This document shows positions 47,701 through 58,526 of a stretch of 64,000 bases of DNA, in pieces (the stretch's first letter is position 1; the number at the start of each line of letters is the position of its first letter). The notes under the pieces were generated by a model that searched no databases, was not told the DNA's origin, and saw only the letters and a list, made by a program, of their open reading frames with translations. This DNA is from Enoplosus armatus (lineage: Eukaryota > Chordata > Actinopteri > Centrarchiformes > Enoplosidae), in NCBI RefSeq assembly GCF_043641665.1, contig NC_092190.1:14692048-14756047 (forward strand), written 5' to 3'. A program made the translations under genes and the position numbers.

Positions 47701-50700
47701 ATGTGAAGGGATCTATATAAGAAACCTATTTTTTTTAAAATTATATTATTGATATTAAATATCAAGCATCATTATTTGAAATTTTCTGTGACATTGGTCC
47801 CCCAACCCCCTCTTATTGGTTATCTATGTACAATGAACAGACACTATGTTCATATGTTTTTATAGACTACATCCGATTTGTTTGTCATTGCATGTCTGTC
47901 TTTTGGATACATTCAATCAACAAGTTTGGGTATGCAATCATTCAAAAATTGCAGAATATGCTAGCCAACTTTGATGTTTAAAAATGATCTGGTGGAGATG
48001 GATCATAAAGGAACCTCCATGTCTCAGTCTAATGGGATCTTACAGTTTTCTGTAATTATTGCAAAGGAATTCACAGTGGCTTTTCTGAAATACTGTGATG
48101 CAATTGGCTGCATTTTTATTTCTTCTAACGTGTTATTTCAGTTTGTTTGGTTTCGTGAATATTTCTGTGATGTTTCTAGTTATTCGGTGACGGAAACATT
48201 TGTAACTTACATTGCGGTTTCCCTTGGCCAACTGCTTGGCGGCAGCTGACAGAGCTGCTTTTATGCGAGTGTTGACACCATCTATGGTCACCGTGACGAC
48301 CTTGCGTTGTTTAGCAGGAAGCTGGGATAGGACATTGGACTTGAGGCGGCGCAACATCAGACACTCCTCCAGCAACAGCTTCAACTCCCCGAGGTTGGAT
48401 GAGCCTGAGTAGTCCCATCCCCAAGTCATCTGGGGGGAGGGGGGGTAGAAGAAAAGAATAGAAGAATGCAGGGACAAAAGACATGAGGTCAATTTGAAAA
48501 AGACAATTGGAGTCCAATGTCAATTAGTTTCAGTGCAAGTCAAGCTACAGACTAACTATAAGACTGAAAAGCTCAGATTTCACTCACAGGAATCAAACAT
48601 GCAACTGTGATAGCTCCAGCTGGTCTGAGTCTCTATCGGGATGCAAAAGCCTTGTTATGCGACTTCCATGGTGATAAATCCAAATTTTACAGAGCAGCGC
48701 AAAATCTCCAACAATCTTCAAAGTGAGTCATCATGACCAAATTAAAGATGTAATTGGCCTTTAAATCAAGTAGCGTGAGCCCTATTTGAACCTAATTAAA
48801 AAGGAGATTAAGTGGCAAGAGTAGAGCTACAAAAGGAGATTAAATAAATGGAGAAAAGAATCACAGTAGAGGAATCTGTTGACACCTAATGCCCAATTAG
48901 TTTTAATATATACACTGTTCGCAGACATACACTGGCGTTAAAGTGCACTAATTTCACCTTTATAATCCTATTGTTCTCAGCTAATTTTCCCACCTTAGTG
49001 CACATACTGCACATCCCTTTCAAGGAACTATGCAATTTAAGTGAGGCAAATAAATAAATATCTGCCAGTCCCACACCTAAAATCCCCTGTGGTCTCTGAG
49101 GTGTCCTGGAATTACAGTCAATCACAGCTCAATAGTATTAAGCATCAAACTCAGACAGACGAGGGTTCTCAAGACTTAAGCTACCTGTTTGGCGTTGCAG
49201 TAGCGCATCCCAAACTCATGGAAGCGAGGGAAGAGTGTCGGTCTGACGGCCAGAATCTGGGTGTAGAGCTCAGAGGGTCTGGACATGGCAGGGGTCCCAG
49301 ACAGAAGAATCACTCTCTTCGCTGCCTGAGGATGGAAGAAGAACTCTGATCAGTGCTGCTGAGGTACTCAAGGTGACAGAGTGAGAAAATTAAGCCCAAT
49401 CATGAGCCAAATGCTGCACTGTTTCAGCTTCAGCTGGTTCGTGGCACTATGTTACCAGCCAATATTCATATACACTACAGATGCAAAACAATCTCTCTAA
49501 TACAATGTGTAGTGCAACAACTGTCGTACAAACTTTACAGTGCAGTGTTATGTCTATTCTCAACCATAGTCCTGCTATTGTACATGCTGGATCCCTGGAA
49601 CAATTACACCTTTAAGAAATATTTTCTTACCTTTGCTTTTTCTGTTAAGTCAAACTGTGCTGTGAAAAAAAAGACTGCTCACATAACTGCCTTTGTTAGT
49701 TGAGGCTAAAAAAAGAATATTTGTCTGATGGAAGAAATCCCAGATCTGGTTTGCTGAGAAAATCTAATCAATTGTTCAGCTGGCCCAAGGTCTATCTGAC
49801 GGCCAATTTCATGCAAATCTGGGTCTTGTTCCCGGAGGTTTGATGAATTATCTGGATAATTTGACTTGCAAAACCTGGAGCTCCCTAAAATCTGATTTGT
49901 GACCTAACGTAAAGAAAACTTTTCCAGGTTTTACTCAGCAAAGTTATACCTCAATGCCTACAGTGAGTGAATCTGCTTCTTTGAACGGATTAAATGAGAT
50001 ATTCTTTGATCTGCTTCTTTGCATATTTTTGAGATATCCTGATGAGAGCTAGGTAACGTCACTAACAAGTGAAAACATAACCTCTTTGGTATACGTAAAA
50101 ATATATATATATATATTAAATCCAAATAAAACAGGCGAAAGAGAGAAGAATAAGCACCTTCAGCAGAGGCAAGGCGGCTTTACAACGAGCTGTCTTCATG
50201 TTCTTCAGAAAGTGAGACTCATCCTGCACAGAGCAACAAAATCATATGTTTTGTTTATAACATACAGTAACTGCTTTTAACTGCAATAATTAATTATTTA
50301 ATTAATTAATTAATCAATCACACAGCTAACCATGATGAGAACATTAAAGGGGTTTCCTGGCTGCTGCTTGTCCATCCTGCTCAGGAGGTCGTAGCTGATG
50401 ATGTTGACCAAACCAGACCGCAGATTGTCTTTGGCCTTCACCACCACGTTGATGCTGTCAGGATTCAGGGAGGGGAGCCAGCGTCTGAAGGCCTACAGGC
50501 ATGAATAGTCATGTCAGAGATGCAGATTGAAACAAAACTCCTCAGAATAAAACAGCACTGTATTCAAGCTGTACTTTTCCCCTACCACTGGAAATAAATC
50601 AGTCTCTGAAATGTGTAGCAATCATAGAAACGTTCATTAAGACTTGTGACTGACAGCTGGTTTGAATGTTATTAATCACTAATTATTCATTCTAACTACT

Positions 50701-53700
50701 ATCAGAGTGTTTCCGTTCAGAAACAACTAATCATGTGGTTCAGAGAAATATCCACTGTGACCCAAATGTTTCTGACAATTCACTTACTTGCTCTCCATTC
50801 GCCTGTCAACCCAGCTTAAACTCAGTAAGTTATGGCTCCCATGTTTTGCAGTAGATTTGGCCAAATGCACGAGACTAACAGTGCAGATAAGAGGCAAGCC
50901 AGACAGAGTAAGTGTCCTTTAATGGGACAACATCCTGTGACTAAACTCTCCTCTGCGATTCCAACCCCTGATTGGGGAACTGTGTTTGATCCAAGATATT
51001 TATTTAGAGAACAGACTGTCTTGTCTTGTCAATAGACAGAAGGCCAAGTGAAGCTCTTCTGGAAAAATGTGCTGCTAGTGCAGCCTGGTAAAGCTGCTGC
51101 GAGTTGAGCAGAAAATAGATGCCACAGAAGATGAGACACACTCAGAAAAAGGGGACACCTGAGATGAACTCTGGAATTGGAAAGTTTTGAATTTGTAGAA
51201 GCAAAATGTGGACAAAGAGGAACTAACATTTCAATGATGGCCGTCACAGTGGCCTAATGGTCTAAGACAGGGGTTCTCAACCTTTTTGACCTCTGGGCCC
51301 AATTTTCCCAGTACAAAGTGGCCCGGGGCCCATTTAAATATTAACACTTTCATTTCAATTGATGCGAGTCTTGGTTTGATTTGTATTCAATAACTAAATC
51401 AAGTCCACTTACAGTTTAACAAGCTAAAACCTTGTAAAATAAATGATATGACACACTGTGATCATCTCAAAGACATTTCTCCGTTCACAAAGCCGAACTT
51501 AATAAAGTCAGGGTTGTACTTGCGCAAAACCTTCGCCTTTGAGGAGGGGGTGGCATCACTTTCATCTTCATTTTTTCGTTTTAAAAACTTTTCCATACCG
51601 TCAGCCAAAAGTTTGCAGCTGGCTTCTTCTGCTGCTGCTTATTGGAGCGTGTTCAACAACTGAATGACGCCTCACTGTCACCAAGTGGTGGGAAGCTGCA
51701 TTGCGGTCCCGCGGCCCTCGCAGCCCACAGGCGCAGAACTGAAAGTTTTTCGCGGCCCAGTAGATGACGCTCGCGGCCCACCCTTGGGCCGCGGCCCCAT
51801 GGTTGAGAATGACTGGTCTAAGACGAGTATCATATAACTTTAAATCAAAATGGCAAAAAGCCCAAAAGATCAGACCATCTCAAATAATGTGAAAAAGAGA
51901 GTAAAAAATATATAGTTAAATGTCAGGTCAAGCAGATCTGTATAACAAAATTCAGTAGCCAAATAAATAAGCTGTATTAGCATGTCCACCATTAATCAAT
52001 GCTTCACAATTCAAATTATCATCCGCACCCATGAGAACAAAGAAATGGAAGCATGAAATTCAATACTGCCATCTCACCTACTGAAGACAAAGTACCTAAC
52101 AAAGAGCAAGCAGTCCTTGGGGAACAGTATTAACATTCCTCAAATGCAGAGACCTTTAAGCAGAGACCGGCATTATAATGTGTAGGGCAGAGCTTTTGTC
52201 AAAGGAGGCTAGAAGGATATCCTTAAGAGGGGGCCCGCTGACTTAATGCAGACAGATAATGACACCATTAAATGGAAACGAAGTGATAAACTCTAACACC
52301 TACTAAGTAATGAGCCTTTTTTCTTCAAGGCACAAAACTTTGATTAACAAAAACAGTCTGCAGAATGTTTTTACCTCAGCCCAGGTGAATCGCACAGAGG
52401 ACGGAGCCACCACCAGCAAGGGCCACTCATTCCTGTAGTAGGCGGCTATACAGATGGCCTGCACCGTTTTTCCCAGGCCCATGTCGTCAGCCAGGAGGAG
52501 GCGGCCTTGTTTAGACACAGCAAAACTACAGGGACACAAAGAAATACAAACGTGAAAAGTTACAGCAGGACAGCGAGTGGAAGTCACACTGATCTGACCC
52601 GTTAAATACTACAATTGACTTACTATGATAAGCATCTCTTCATTTGTGCAAGACTAAGCAAATTATAGATGAAGAGCTGCCTCCTGGTATTGAGTTATTG
52701 GCTACACCATGCAGAAAGAGCAGTAATGGCTGCTCAAAGGCACCTACTTGACTCCCTCCCTCTGGAAGGGCATGAGGCTGTTGGTGAGCGAGGGGTCGAT
52801 GCTGGAGAGGTCTGCCTCAGGGACGTCTAAAGACCTGGCTTCAGTCCCATCAAACCTGGCAGCAAAAGCCTGGACTATTGCCCTGGGCAGAGGCTCCACC
52901 TCCACTGCTGCTATCCCACTGAGGCGATCCACTGGGTATGGAACACAGCACGGTCAGACAAGATGGCAAATGTAACACAGACAAACAGGAGCTCAGAGAT
53001 AAACCAGCTAAATAAAGAAAATGTTGTTACTCACAGAGTCTCTTGTAATCCTCAAGTGAAAAGCTCCACTTTCTTGCTTTCATGTCTGCCACACAACAAA
53101 AACAGAAAATCCTTTATCAGAAACTGTAAAACCCAAATACAACATGATAACAGATTGTCAAGAAGCAAGACAAAGGATATTAATTGCACAATTTGACTTT
53201 TACCATAGTTCTTTGTTGGCATCTGGTTGAACGACGCAATGACGTCGACATGGTAACCGACATCAACCTCAAACTTTGTCCGGGACACCAGGTTGCACTG
53301 GCCCTGCAGGCTGGCTCCAGGTTTCTGCCAGCCGCTGCACAGCTTCAGCAGCGCCCCCAGTGCCGCACCGCCACAAGCTCGGCTGGTGGCTGCGGCAACA
53401 TCCACTGCGTCCATTCCCTCCAGAGGCCTCAAAGACACAGAGACAATGGCAGCTGCTTCCTCCACTGCAACACGGGGTAAAGACAGACGAGATACAGCAG
53501 CAGTCCAAAAAAGACAAATACTCTTGCAATGCCTTTAATTGAGACTACTTAGGAGAAAAAGTGAATATTTCCCTAATGTTCATACTTAGCTGTTGGTAGT
53601 CTTCCAGGCTGAAGTTCCACATCTTTGTGGCAGGGTCTAAGGCAGAACAGAAAACTTTATTATTCCAAAAGAGGTGAACATGTTAAACCAGACATGTGGT

Positions 53701-54937
53701 ACAGAAGAACAATGTTTTGGAGTTTGGTATTCCTATTTAGAAAATTGATACTGGTTAGGATGAAAGAATTGTGTACAGAGGAGAGATACACAGACCTATT
53801 TGGTGGCGCAGAACCTACTTCATCTATTGAGGGTTTGCTTATTTTGGTATGAGGTGTGCACATGAAATAATTCTACTATAAAGTCGGTAGAATTATTTCT
53901 TTTGGTTGTCCTGTCTGTCTTGAATATTGTGTTTAAATTCCAGATCAGTATTTTTACCACTTCTAAAAAATGTACCGACACTGATAAGGCTTATGTCATT
54001 AATCTTGACACAAAAGAAAATGTTGCTCATTTGTGTTTATATATGCTTGGAATTCAAAATGTACCAGTGTTTCCCACAGGTTGAAAATGTATTTTTCTTC
54101 CCCAAGGGTGGAGAAGTGGGTGGTTGCACTGGCAGATACTCACTATAGTTCTTCGAGGGGATGGATTTGAAAACAGCAATAAGCTCTGCGTGGTAGCCCA
54201 CTTCTACTCTGAAGCGACCCTCTGTGTGAGGCACACATTTTCCTCTCACAGAGATGGCAGGCTTTTTTGCAGAAACAGCATTCAAAGTTAGGGAGTTTGA
54301 AGGAAGCTGGGCAGCAGGACTTTGGGCAGGTTTACTAGTTTGCTTGTAGAATGAGCCAACTGCACCACCAGAGCTGTTGGAGGCGAGGTTAGGTTTGGGA
54401 TGAGCTGGCTTCACACCAAAGCTTCCTCCGCTAGACGAGACAGGGCTGCTCACATGTTGATTTTTTGACTGAGGAAGTGGGTCAATGACTTGTATCTACA
54501 AGGAAAGACAGTACAAGGAATTAGGAAATGCTATAAATAATTTTTTCTGCCAATTGATAAATGATTGAACATTAGAGCACAAATCTCACCTGTCTCGAAG
54601 AAGCAGAGTTGATTTGGTCGCCAGTGCCACATAACTGCTGATGCTTTGGGCCTTGATTTTGGTTACTGAAGCTCTTTGAGTCTTTGTTGAAAGGTGGAGC
54701 AAACCGTTTTGGTTCAGATGCTGAGCTGGCTGTCCCTCTGTGATGAGCGAGGGTAGCAGGATCCGAGGCAACGCTCTGTTTAGGGGGTTGTACCTGCACT
54801 GAAGTACTGTTGGAGCCAACTGAGGTCTGCTTATTGCTGCTGATAGTCTGTCCAAGTCTTTGGGCTCTTCTCTCCAAAGCCTTCCGTCTGTTCTCCTCAA
54901 TCTTGCGCTGCTGCTCTGCCGTCAGCTGATTAGACAT
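44732..54937 (-). CDS. smarcal1: SMARCAL1 / HARP annealing helicase, 17 coding exons, complete
   Basis: ATP-dependent annealing helicase that rewinds RPA-coated DNA and remodels stalled replication forks. Human loss causes Schimke immuno-osseous dysplasia. Coding exons in transcript order: 54937-54590, 54495-54144, 53636-53586, 53464-53204, 53085-53035, 52931-52748, 52525-52375, 50492-50331, 50223-50158, 49325-49185, 48429-48211, 47320-47250, 47025-46923, 46559-46377, 45436-45336, 45169-45073, 44926-44732. Introns are GT-AG and phases join to 2,736 nt (911 aa; human 954). The start [17 protein letters not shown] matches human MSLPLTEEQRKKIEENR; an upstream in-frame ATG (54967) lacks such support. 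Domains: RPA-binding motif 1-28; HARP1 about 202-250; HARP2 about 305-354; SNF2 N-lobe with DDMGLGKT (429-436), DESH box (521-524) and SGTPAMSRP (551-559); C-lobe with [10 protein letters not shown] and VHRIGQT (790-796). The Ser/Pro-rich region between RPA motif and HARP1 is shorter than in human. The last ten residues look PIP-box-like (see findings). A hAT-type element sits in the 1.9-kb intron 7. Confidence 0.95.
45891..45910. repeat. G20 homopolymer in smarcal1 intron 14
   Basis: Twenty consecutive G on the plus strand preceded by GGCGGCGGCGC. On the smarcal1 sense strand it is C20. It is a probable assembly-error hotspot and quadruplex-prone. Confidence 0.9.
46015..46090 (-). repeat. 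Reverse fragment of the CAGGAGTTG family in smarcal1 intron 14
   Basis: GGAGTTTCTGGCCATCTGAA, AATGTAAGTCCTCTTTAAGTC and CTCTTTAGCTGCTTGATG-like text is the reverse of the block AGCTAAAAG-GACTTACATT-TGGCCAGAAAC seen at 19.7, 24.0 and 24.9 kb. Only the right end is preserved. Confidence 0.4.
49185..52525 (-). other. smarcal1: SNF2 ATPase N-lobe of smarcal1 (exons 7-10)
   Basis: Residues 416-589. Exon 7 has Walker A (GLGKT) and motif Ia ([13 protein letters not shown]). Exon 8 has [18 protein letters not shown]. Exon 9 begins exactly at the Walker B DESH and continues [10 protein letters not shown]. Exon 10 has [18 protein letters not shown] (motif III). Catalytic residues K435, D521 and E522 are intact. 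Confidence 0.93.
51268..51815. mobile_element. hAT-type non-autonomous DNA transposon in smarcal1 intron 7
   Basis: 548 bp bounded by imperfect terminal inverted repeats. The left end is CAGGGGTTCTCAACC; the right end, reverse-complemented, is CAGTCATTCTCAACC. It is flanked by an exact 8-bp target-site duplication GTCTAAGA at 51260-51267 and 51816-51823. The 8-bp duplication and CAGxG-type ends are diagnostic of hAT elements. No transposase is encoded, so it is non-autonomous. The GC-rich right end (GCGGCCC repeats) is typical of teleost hAT-N copies. Confidence 0.88.
53035..53303 (-). other. smarcal1: Second HARP domain of smarcal1
   Basis: Residues about 305-354, in exons 4 and 5. The pattern [18 protein letters not shown], then [14 protein letters not shown] and [15 protein letters not shown], matches the HARP repeat, including the conserved W-x-F near the end. 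HARP2 is the repeat needed for annealing-helicase activity in the human protein. Confidence 0.9.
53586..54240 (-). other. smarcal1: First HARP domain of smarcal1
   Basis: Residues about 202-250, in exons 2 and 3. It has [33 protein letters not shown] and, after the intron, [15 protein letters not shown]. Both HARP repeats are split by an intron after the same NY residues, which suggests an internal duplication that carried the intron. Confidence 0.9.
54854..54937 (-). other. smarcal1: RPA32-binding motif at the smarcal1 N-terminus
   Basis: Residues 1-28 include [18 protein letters not shown], a basic amphipathic helix nearly identical to the human RPA2-binding motif. It recruits SMARCAL1 to RPA-coated forks and supports the choice of ATG 54937-54935. 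Confidence 0.88.
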
Positions 54938-55380
54938 GATGATGAACTTTGTTGCAACTAGCGCCAACTCGCTAACGTTACTTGAGAGTCATTCACAAAT
55001 CAAGATGGTTATCGGTCACACTCCGAGCTAGCCAATGCATCTAGTTACCAACAAACAAGTGATCCGTGTAGACCCATCAGGACTATCAGTACAATTGTGG
55101 CCGTTATCTTAAAGGTTTGTAAGCTTGCACCGCAGCCTCCTCTGCTAACGGTAGCAGCTAACGTTGCTAACGTGGGCGGCAACCGTAAAACTTAGCAACA
55201 AAATACACCGACAGCGTCACAGTGGTGTTACATATATATGCGTCGGTTCATTCATTGGAGAGCAGGTGACCAATAGTGTGGTCTAAAGACGACAAAGATT
55301 GTAAAGTTTGTACAAACGAAGCAAGGCGGAACATCTTACGCTAACTAGTTGTCAATTTGCGGGCTGGTGTCTTCCGCGCA

Positions 55381-55391
55381 GGAAGTGACGT
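55381..55391 (-). promoter_or_regulatory. ETS-CRE composite site, candidate smarcal1 promoter
   Basis: GGAAGTGACGT (read on plus) combines an ETS core (GGAA) with a CRE half-site (TGACGT), the spacing typical of GABP/ELK-CREB composites in housekeeping promoters. CTTCCGCG just before it adds a reverse ETS core. It lies 444 bp upstream of the smarcal1 ATG. The transcription start is not visible, so the assignment is an inference. Confidence 0.45.
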
Positions 55392-55774
55392 AGCCAAACA
55401 ACCAGGCACGTGGAGGTGGTGTTTGGTTGGTGGGATGTCAAAAAACATAACCGTCAATGTGAACGATGAAACGTGTTGAACCACTTTAATTTCTACTTTG
55501 TTGTGATGAGAAAATCCGTCTTTATGTAACATTGGCAGATATATTTGATGTGTTAGCTTGACGGAAAAAGTAGGCAAACTATTTCACGAAAAAGAAGGTA
55601 AGGTCAACTTGATTTAACCACATATCCAAACCTCTTTCTGATGAAGTGTTGGCTACTCTAAAGTAGTAACCTAGCAGTCAACTAGACAACAAGACAAGAT
55701 ACAGCAGTGATGTAATGCAACAAAAATAGATGTAAGCTAACCCACTCAGGTAGCTAGTTGCCTACTTTTTCCGC

Positions 55775-56130
55775 ATCCCACTGCATTTCATAGGTAAATA
55801 TTGTACTTCTAGCTACTGAACAGTAATTATAGTAGTCAACCAGCTAGCTAGCTTACAGTAACAGTAAAATGCTACTTACAGATTGATGCATCACTGTTGT
55901 CAATCTAATAACGTTTATACATATGATAATAATATAAGAGACATTTTTTCTGCATGAGGAGTGCTTTCACTTTGATGCTGTAAGTACATTTAGCTGATAA
56001 TTCTCCTGTACTTTTACTTAACTAGGATTTTGAATCAAGGACTTACTTGTAGTGGAGTATTCTTACACTGGCATTTGCTAGTTTTACTTAAGTAAAGGAT
56101 CTGAATACTTCTTTCATCACAGCTGTTAGT
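55775..56130 (+). repeat. TACTTAAGTAC dispersed repeat, diverged copy
   Basis: Has CCACTGCATTTCATAGGTAA then ATATTGTACTTCTAG, and right-end blocks GTACTTTTACTTAACTAGGA, GTAGTGGAGTATTCTTACAC and TAAGTAAAGGATCTGAATAC ending CTTCTTTCATCAC. It lies 0.8 kb upstream of the smarcal1 ATG. Confidence 0.6.
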
Positions 56131-56544
56131 CTGTAAAAGCAGTTTGCGCCTAATGCTTTTCTACAAGTTAAGCCTAAAACAATCAGCTGTCTTGGTTGGC
56201 CTATTTTCAGCAGCTATTATACACATGAGATGCAATGTAAGAGCAATCACTGGCAATTGCCTGCCAGAATAGAAAAGCAGCAGGAGTGAGAGCTACAAGT
56301 TTAATGTGTCAGTTCATGATTGGCAATCCATTAAAGGCTCACCCCATGGCCACGAGTCTGACCGCAGTCTTATATAAACTCTGAATAAAAAAGGAAACAG
56401 TGAGACAGTCCAGCCACAGGTGTGCTCATTTCAATGCCCTGACTAGCCAGGTAATTGCTCTCCCCTGTGTCTGTCTTTTCTGTCCAGCTTCCCCGAATTG
56501 TTCATGTTTTTCTTTTTATATATCAAATGTTTCCAAAGTGAGCA

Positions 56545-57127
56545 CCATTCATCAGTGGTGAAAATTAACCAAGCACCATTACACAGGTACTTTACTTAAG
56601 TACAGTTTTGAGGTACTTGTACTTTACTTGAGTGTTTCGTATGCTACTTCTACTCCACTACATTTTAGAGGGAAATGTTGTACTTTTTACTTCACTGCAT
56701 TTATCTGACACCGATAGTTTACTAAGCTTTTACTTTTACATTGTATTTTTACATTGTGGTATTGACACTTTTTAGTGCTGAAATTATTAATCGACTAAAA
56801 AGCAACTAAAAATAGAAAATTAAATCAATTTTAATGATCAATTCATCGTTTGTCATTTTTTATCCGAAACTGCCACAAATTCTTTGGTTCCAGCTGAATA
56901 ATTTCTGGTTTTCTTTGATAGTAAACTGAATGTCTTTGGTTTTTGGACTGTTGGTCGGACAAAACAAGCAACTTGAATAAGCCAACTTGGTCATTCTGCC
57001 ATTTAGAGACCATATGATTAATCAATTCATCAGGAAATTGATCAGATTAAGATAGAGCAGATTAATCAACTGAAAATATTGTTAGTTGCAGCCCTAGTTT
57101 TTGAGTCTCAGTGCTTCTTCCACCACT
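56545..57127 (+). repeat. TACTTAAGTAC repeat carrying a nested CGATTAGTCGATCGA insertion
   Basis: The left part (to about 56,770) has TTTACTTAAGTACAGTTTTG and TTTAGAGGGAAATGTTGTAC. The inner element (about 56,774-57,097) starts GCTGAAATTATTAATCGACT and ends TTGTTAGTTGCAGCCCTA. The outer element resumes only as its last block, CAGTGCTTCTTCCACCACTG. This is the same nesting order as at 25.3-26.0 kb. Confidence 0.65.
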
Positions 57128-57537
57128 GTTTTTTTATATTGAAGAAAATGTGGAGAATTAAAGTCCTGCCTAATTTGAGTCTAGCCTGCAATTTTTCCTT
57201 TTACTCCTTTTAGACGTGATCATTTTTAAGCTTTAAGCCACTTCCAATATAATTTGTATTTGTGTTGAGCAAAACAACACTATTTAGCTGAGCTGTTATG
57301 AATAATTTGCGTTTGCCTTATGTTGCCTGATAATTGAATTGTTTAATTATTTATAATTAACGGGTACAACTTAATTTTCTGCTCTCTGTTTGCGTGATGA
57401 AAGGCAGTAAACATCTCCTCCGTTTGAAAACCCTCCATTAATATCACCTTTAACTGAATGCCTCCTTCTATAATGATGGATGTCTTGCCTAAAACAAGTA
57501 ACTAACCATTTCCCTGTGTATTTGTCTCCGTCCACAG

Positions 57538-57884
57538 TTGTAGTAATGAGTTGGCTGCTTGCATCACTGTGCGGTGGTGACGTGTGGCGTCTGGGAGCTG
57601 TCCCAGGAATCATGGTGCTGAAGCTGCAGCACCAATTCAGCAGCCAATGATCACAGGAGAATCCGGGGCTACGGATGCTTTCACCCAGAGCAGGACAGTC
57701 CGACAATCGTGTTGGATTTTAACGGAGGGATTTAAACCCATCGGCTTGTTCCTCGGACATGGAAATTCTATAATTGGGGATATAAGCTTCACACAGACTT
57801 GTCAGCGACCTGCAGTCTGGCTGGAGATCTGTGAAAAAAATCCTGAAACTGTGAGTCGTATAGAAATCGGGGGTAGCTCGCCAG
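57538..57884 (+). other. Candidate 5' UTR exon of marchf4
   Basis: A pyrimidine-rich acceptor (TTTGTCTCCGTCCACAG) precedes 57,538 and a strong donor (CCAG|GTAAGA) follows 57,884. A second good acceptor (TTTCCTCTTTTAG) precedes 58,278, upstream of the marchf4 ATG. Together they would make a spliced 5' leader. The open frame here (ATG 57584) resembles nothing I know. Alternatively these are chance sites in an unspliced promoter. Confidence 0.3.
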
Positions 57885-58526
57885 GTAAGACAGCTTTTGC
57901 TTCCTAACATGGCACGCCATCGATTGACTTGATTTGCTTTGAAAGCCTTACAAGACGTCGACAGTAATCTGAGCTCTCAGCAGATTTAAAACGTGACTTT
58001 CGGTGTTTGTTGGGATATTTGAATTTTAAGATTGAGCGCTGACATTTTGTTTGGTAGTCTATCCATATCAGTCCATTGTACCAGAGGCAGATTTGATTCT
58101 TGGTTTGTACACTCGTCGTGAATCTGGAGGGAGAAGCCTGTCTAGATAGTTTATGTTGCACAGAGCAGGCAGACTATTAAGGCCATCAAATGACAGTGGG
58201 CACTGAGTGAACGGGCCAAAGCCTTATTACTTGAATGCATATTCCTATCAATCTAACATTTGACTTTCCTCTTTTAGCTGTTCCATTTATTGAACTTAAT
58301 GGCTTCAGACACTTGTTTGCATCGATGGGATTTGTTTGCCTTTTGGATTTACATTCTCGTCGGAAGACAATAAAGGACTTTCAATTAGAATAGCCAATAT
58401 CAACATAGAAAACTAAAAGGCGGCTTTAAACCTCAACAAACGCTTGAAAACGCACCCTCTACCCCCACTATCCCATCCCACGGCGTATGAGGAAGGGTTT
58501 GCTCATGACGGGGACACATTCAGTGC

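Larger units (their letters stand above)
54938..57537. other. Divergent promoter region between smarcal1 and marchf4
   Basis: About 2.6 kb with no coding exon. The smarcal1 side (54,940-55,400) is relatively rich in CpG and GCTAACGTT-like motifs, has an ETS-CRE composite at 55,381, and presumably holds the 5' UTR and promoter. The middle is repeat material of the TACTTAAGTAC family (55.8-56.1 and 56.5-57.1 kb). A possible marchf4 5' UTR exon begins near 57,538. Confidence 0.5.

Noticed and set aside
50099..50116. Short AT run near smarcal1 exon 9 as a TATA element
   Set aside because: It is a small dinucleotide repeat within an intron, beside the exon 9 donor.
51448..51663. 71-codon frame inside the hAT element as a transposase remnant
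   Set aside because: No hAT dimerisation or catalytic motif is visible; the element is too short and looks non-autonomous.
57584..57907. 107-codon frame as a separate gene upstream of marchf4
   Set aside because: It runs across a strong splice donor and resembles nothing; better explained as marchf4 5' leader sequence or chance.
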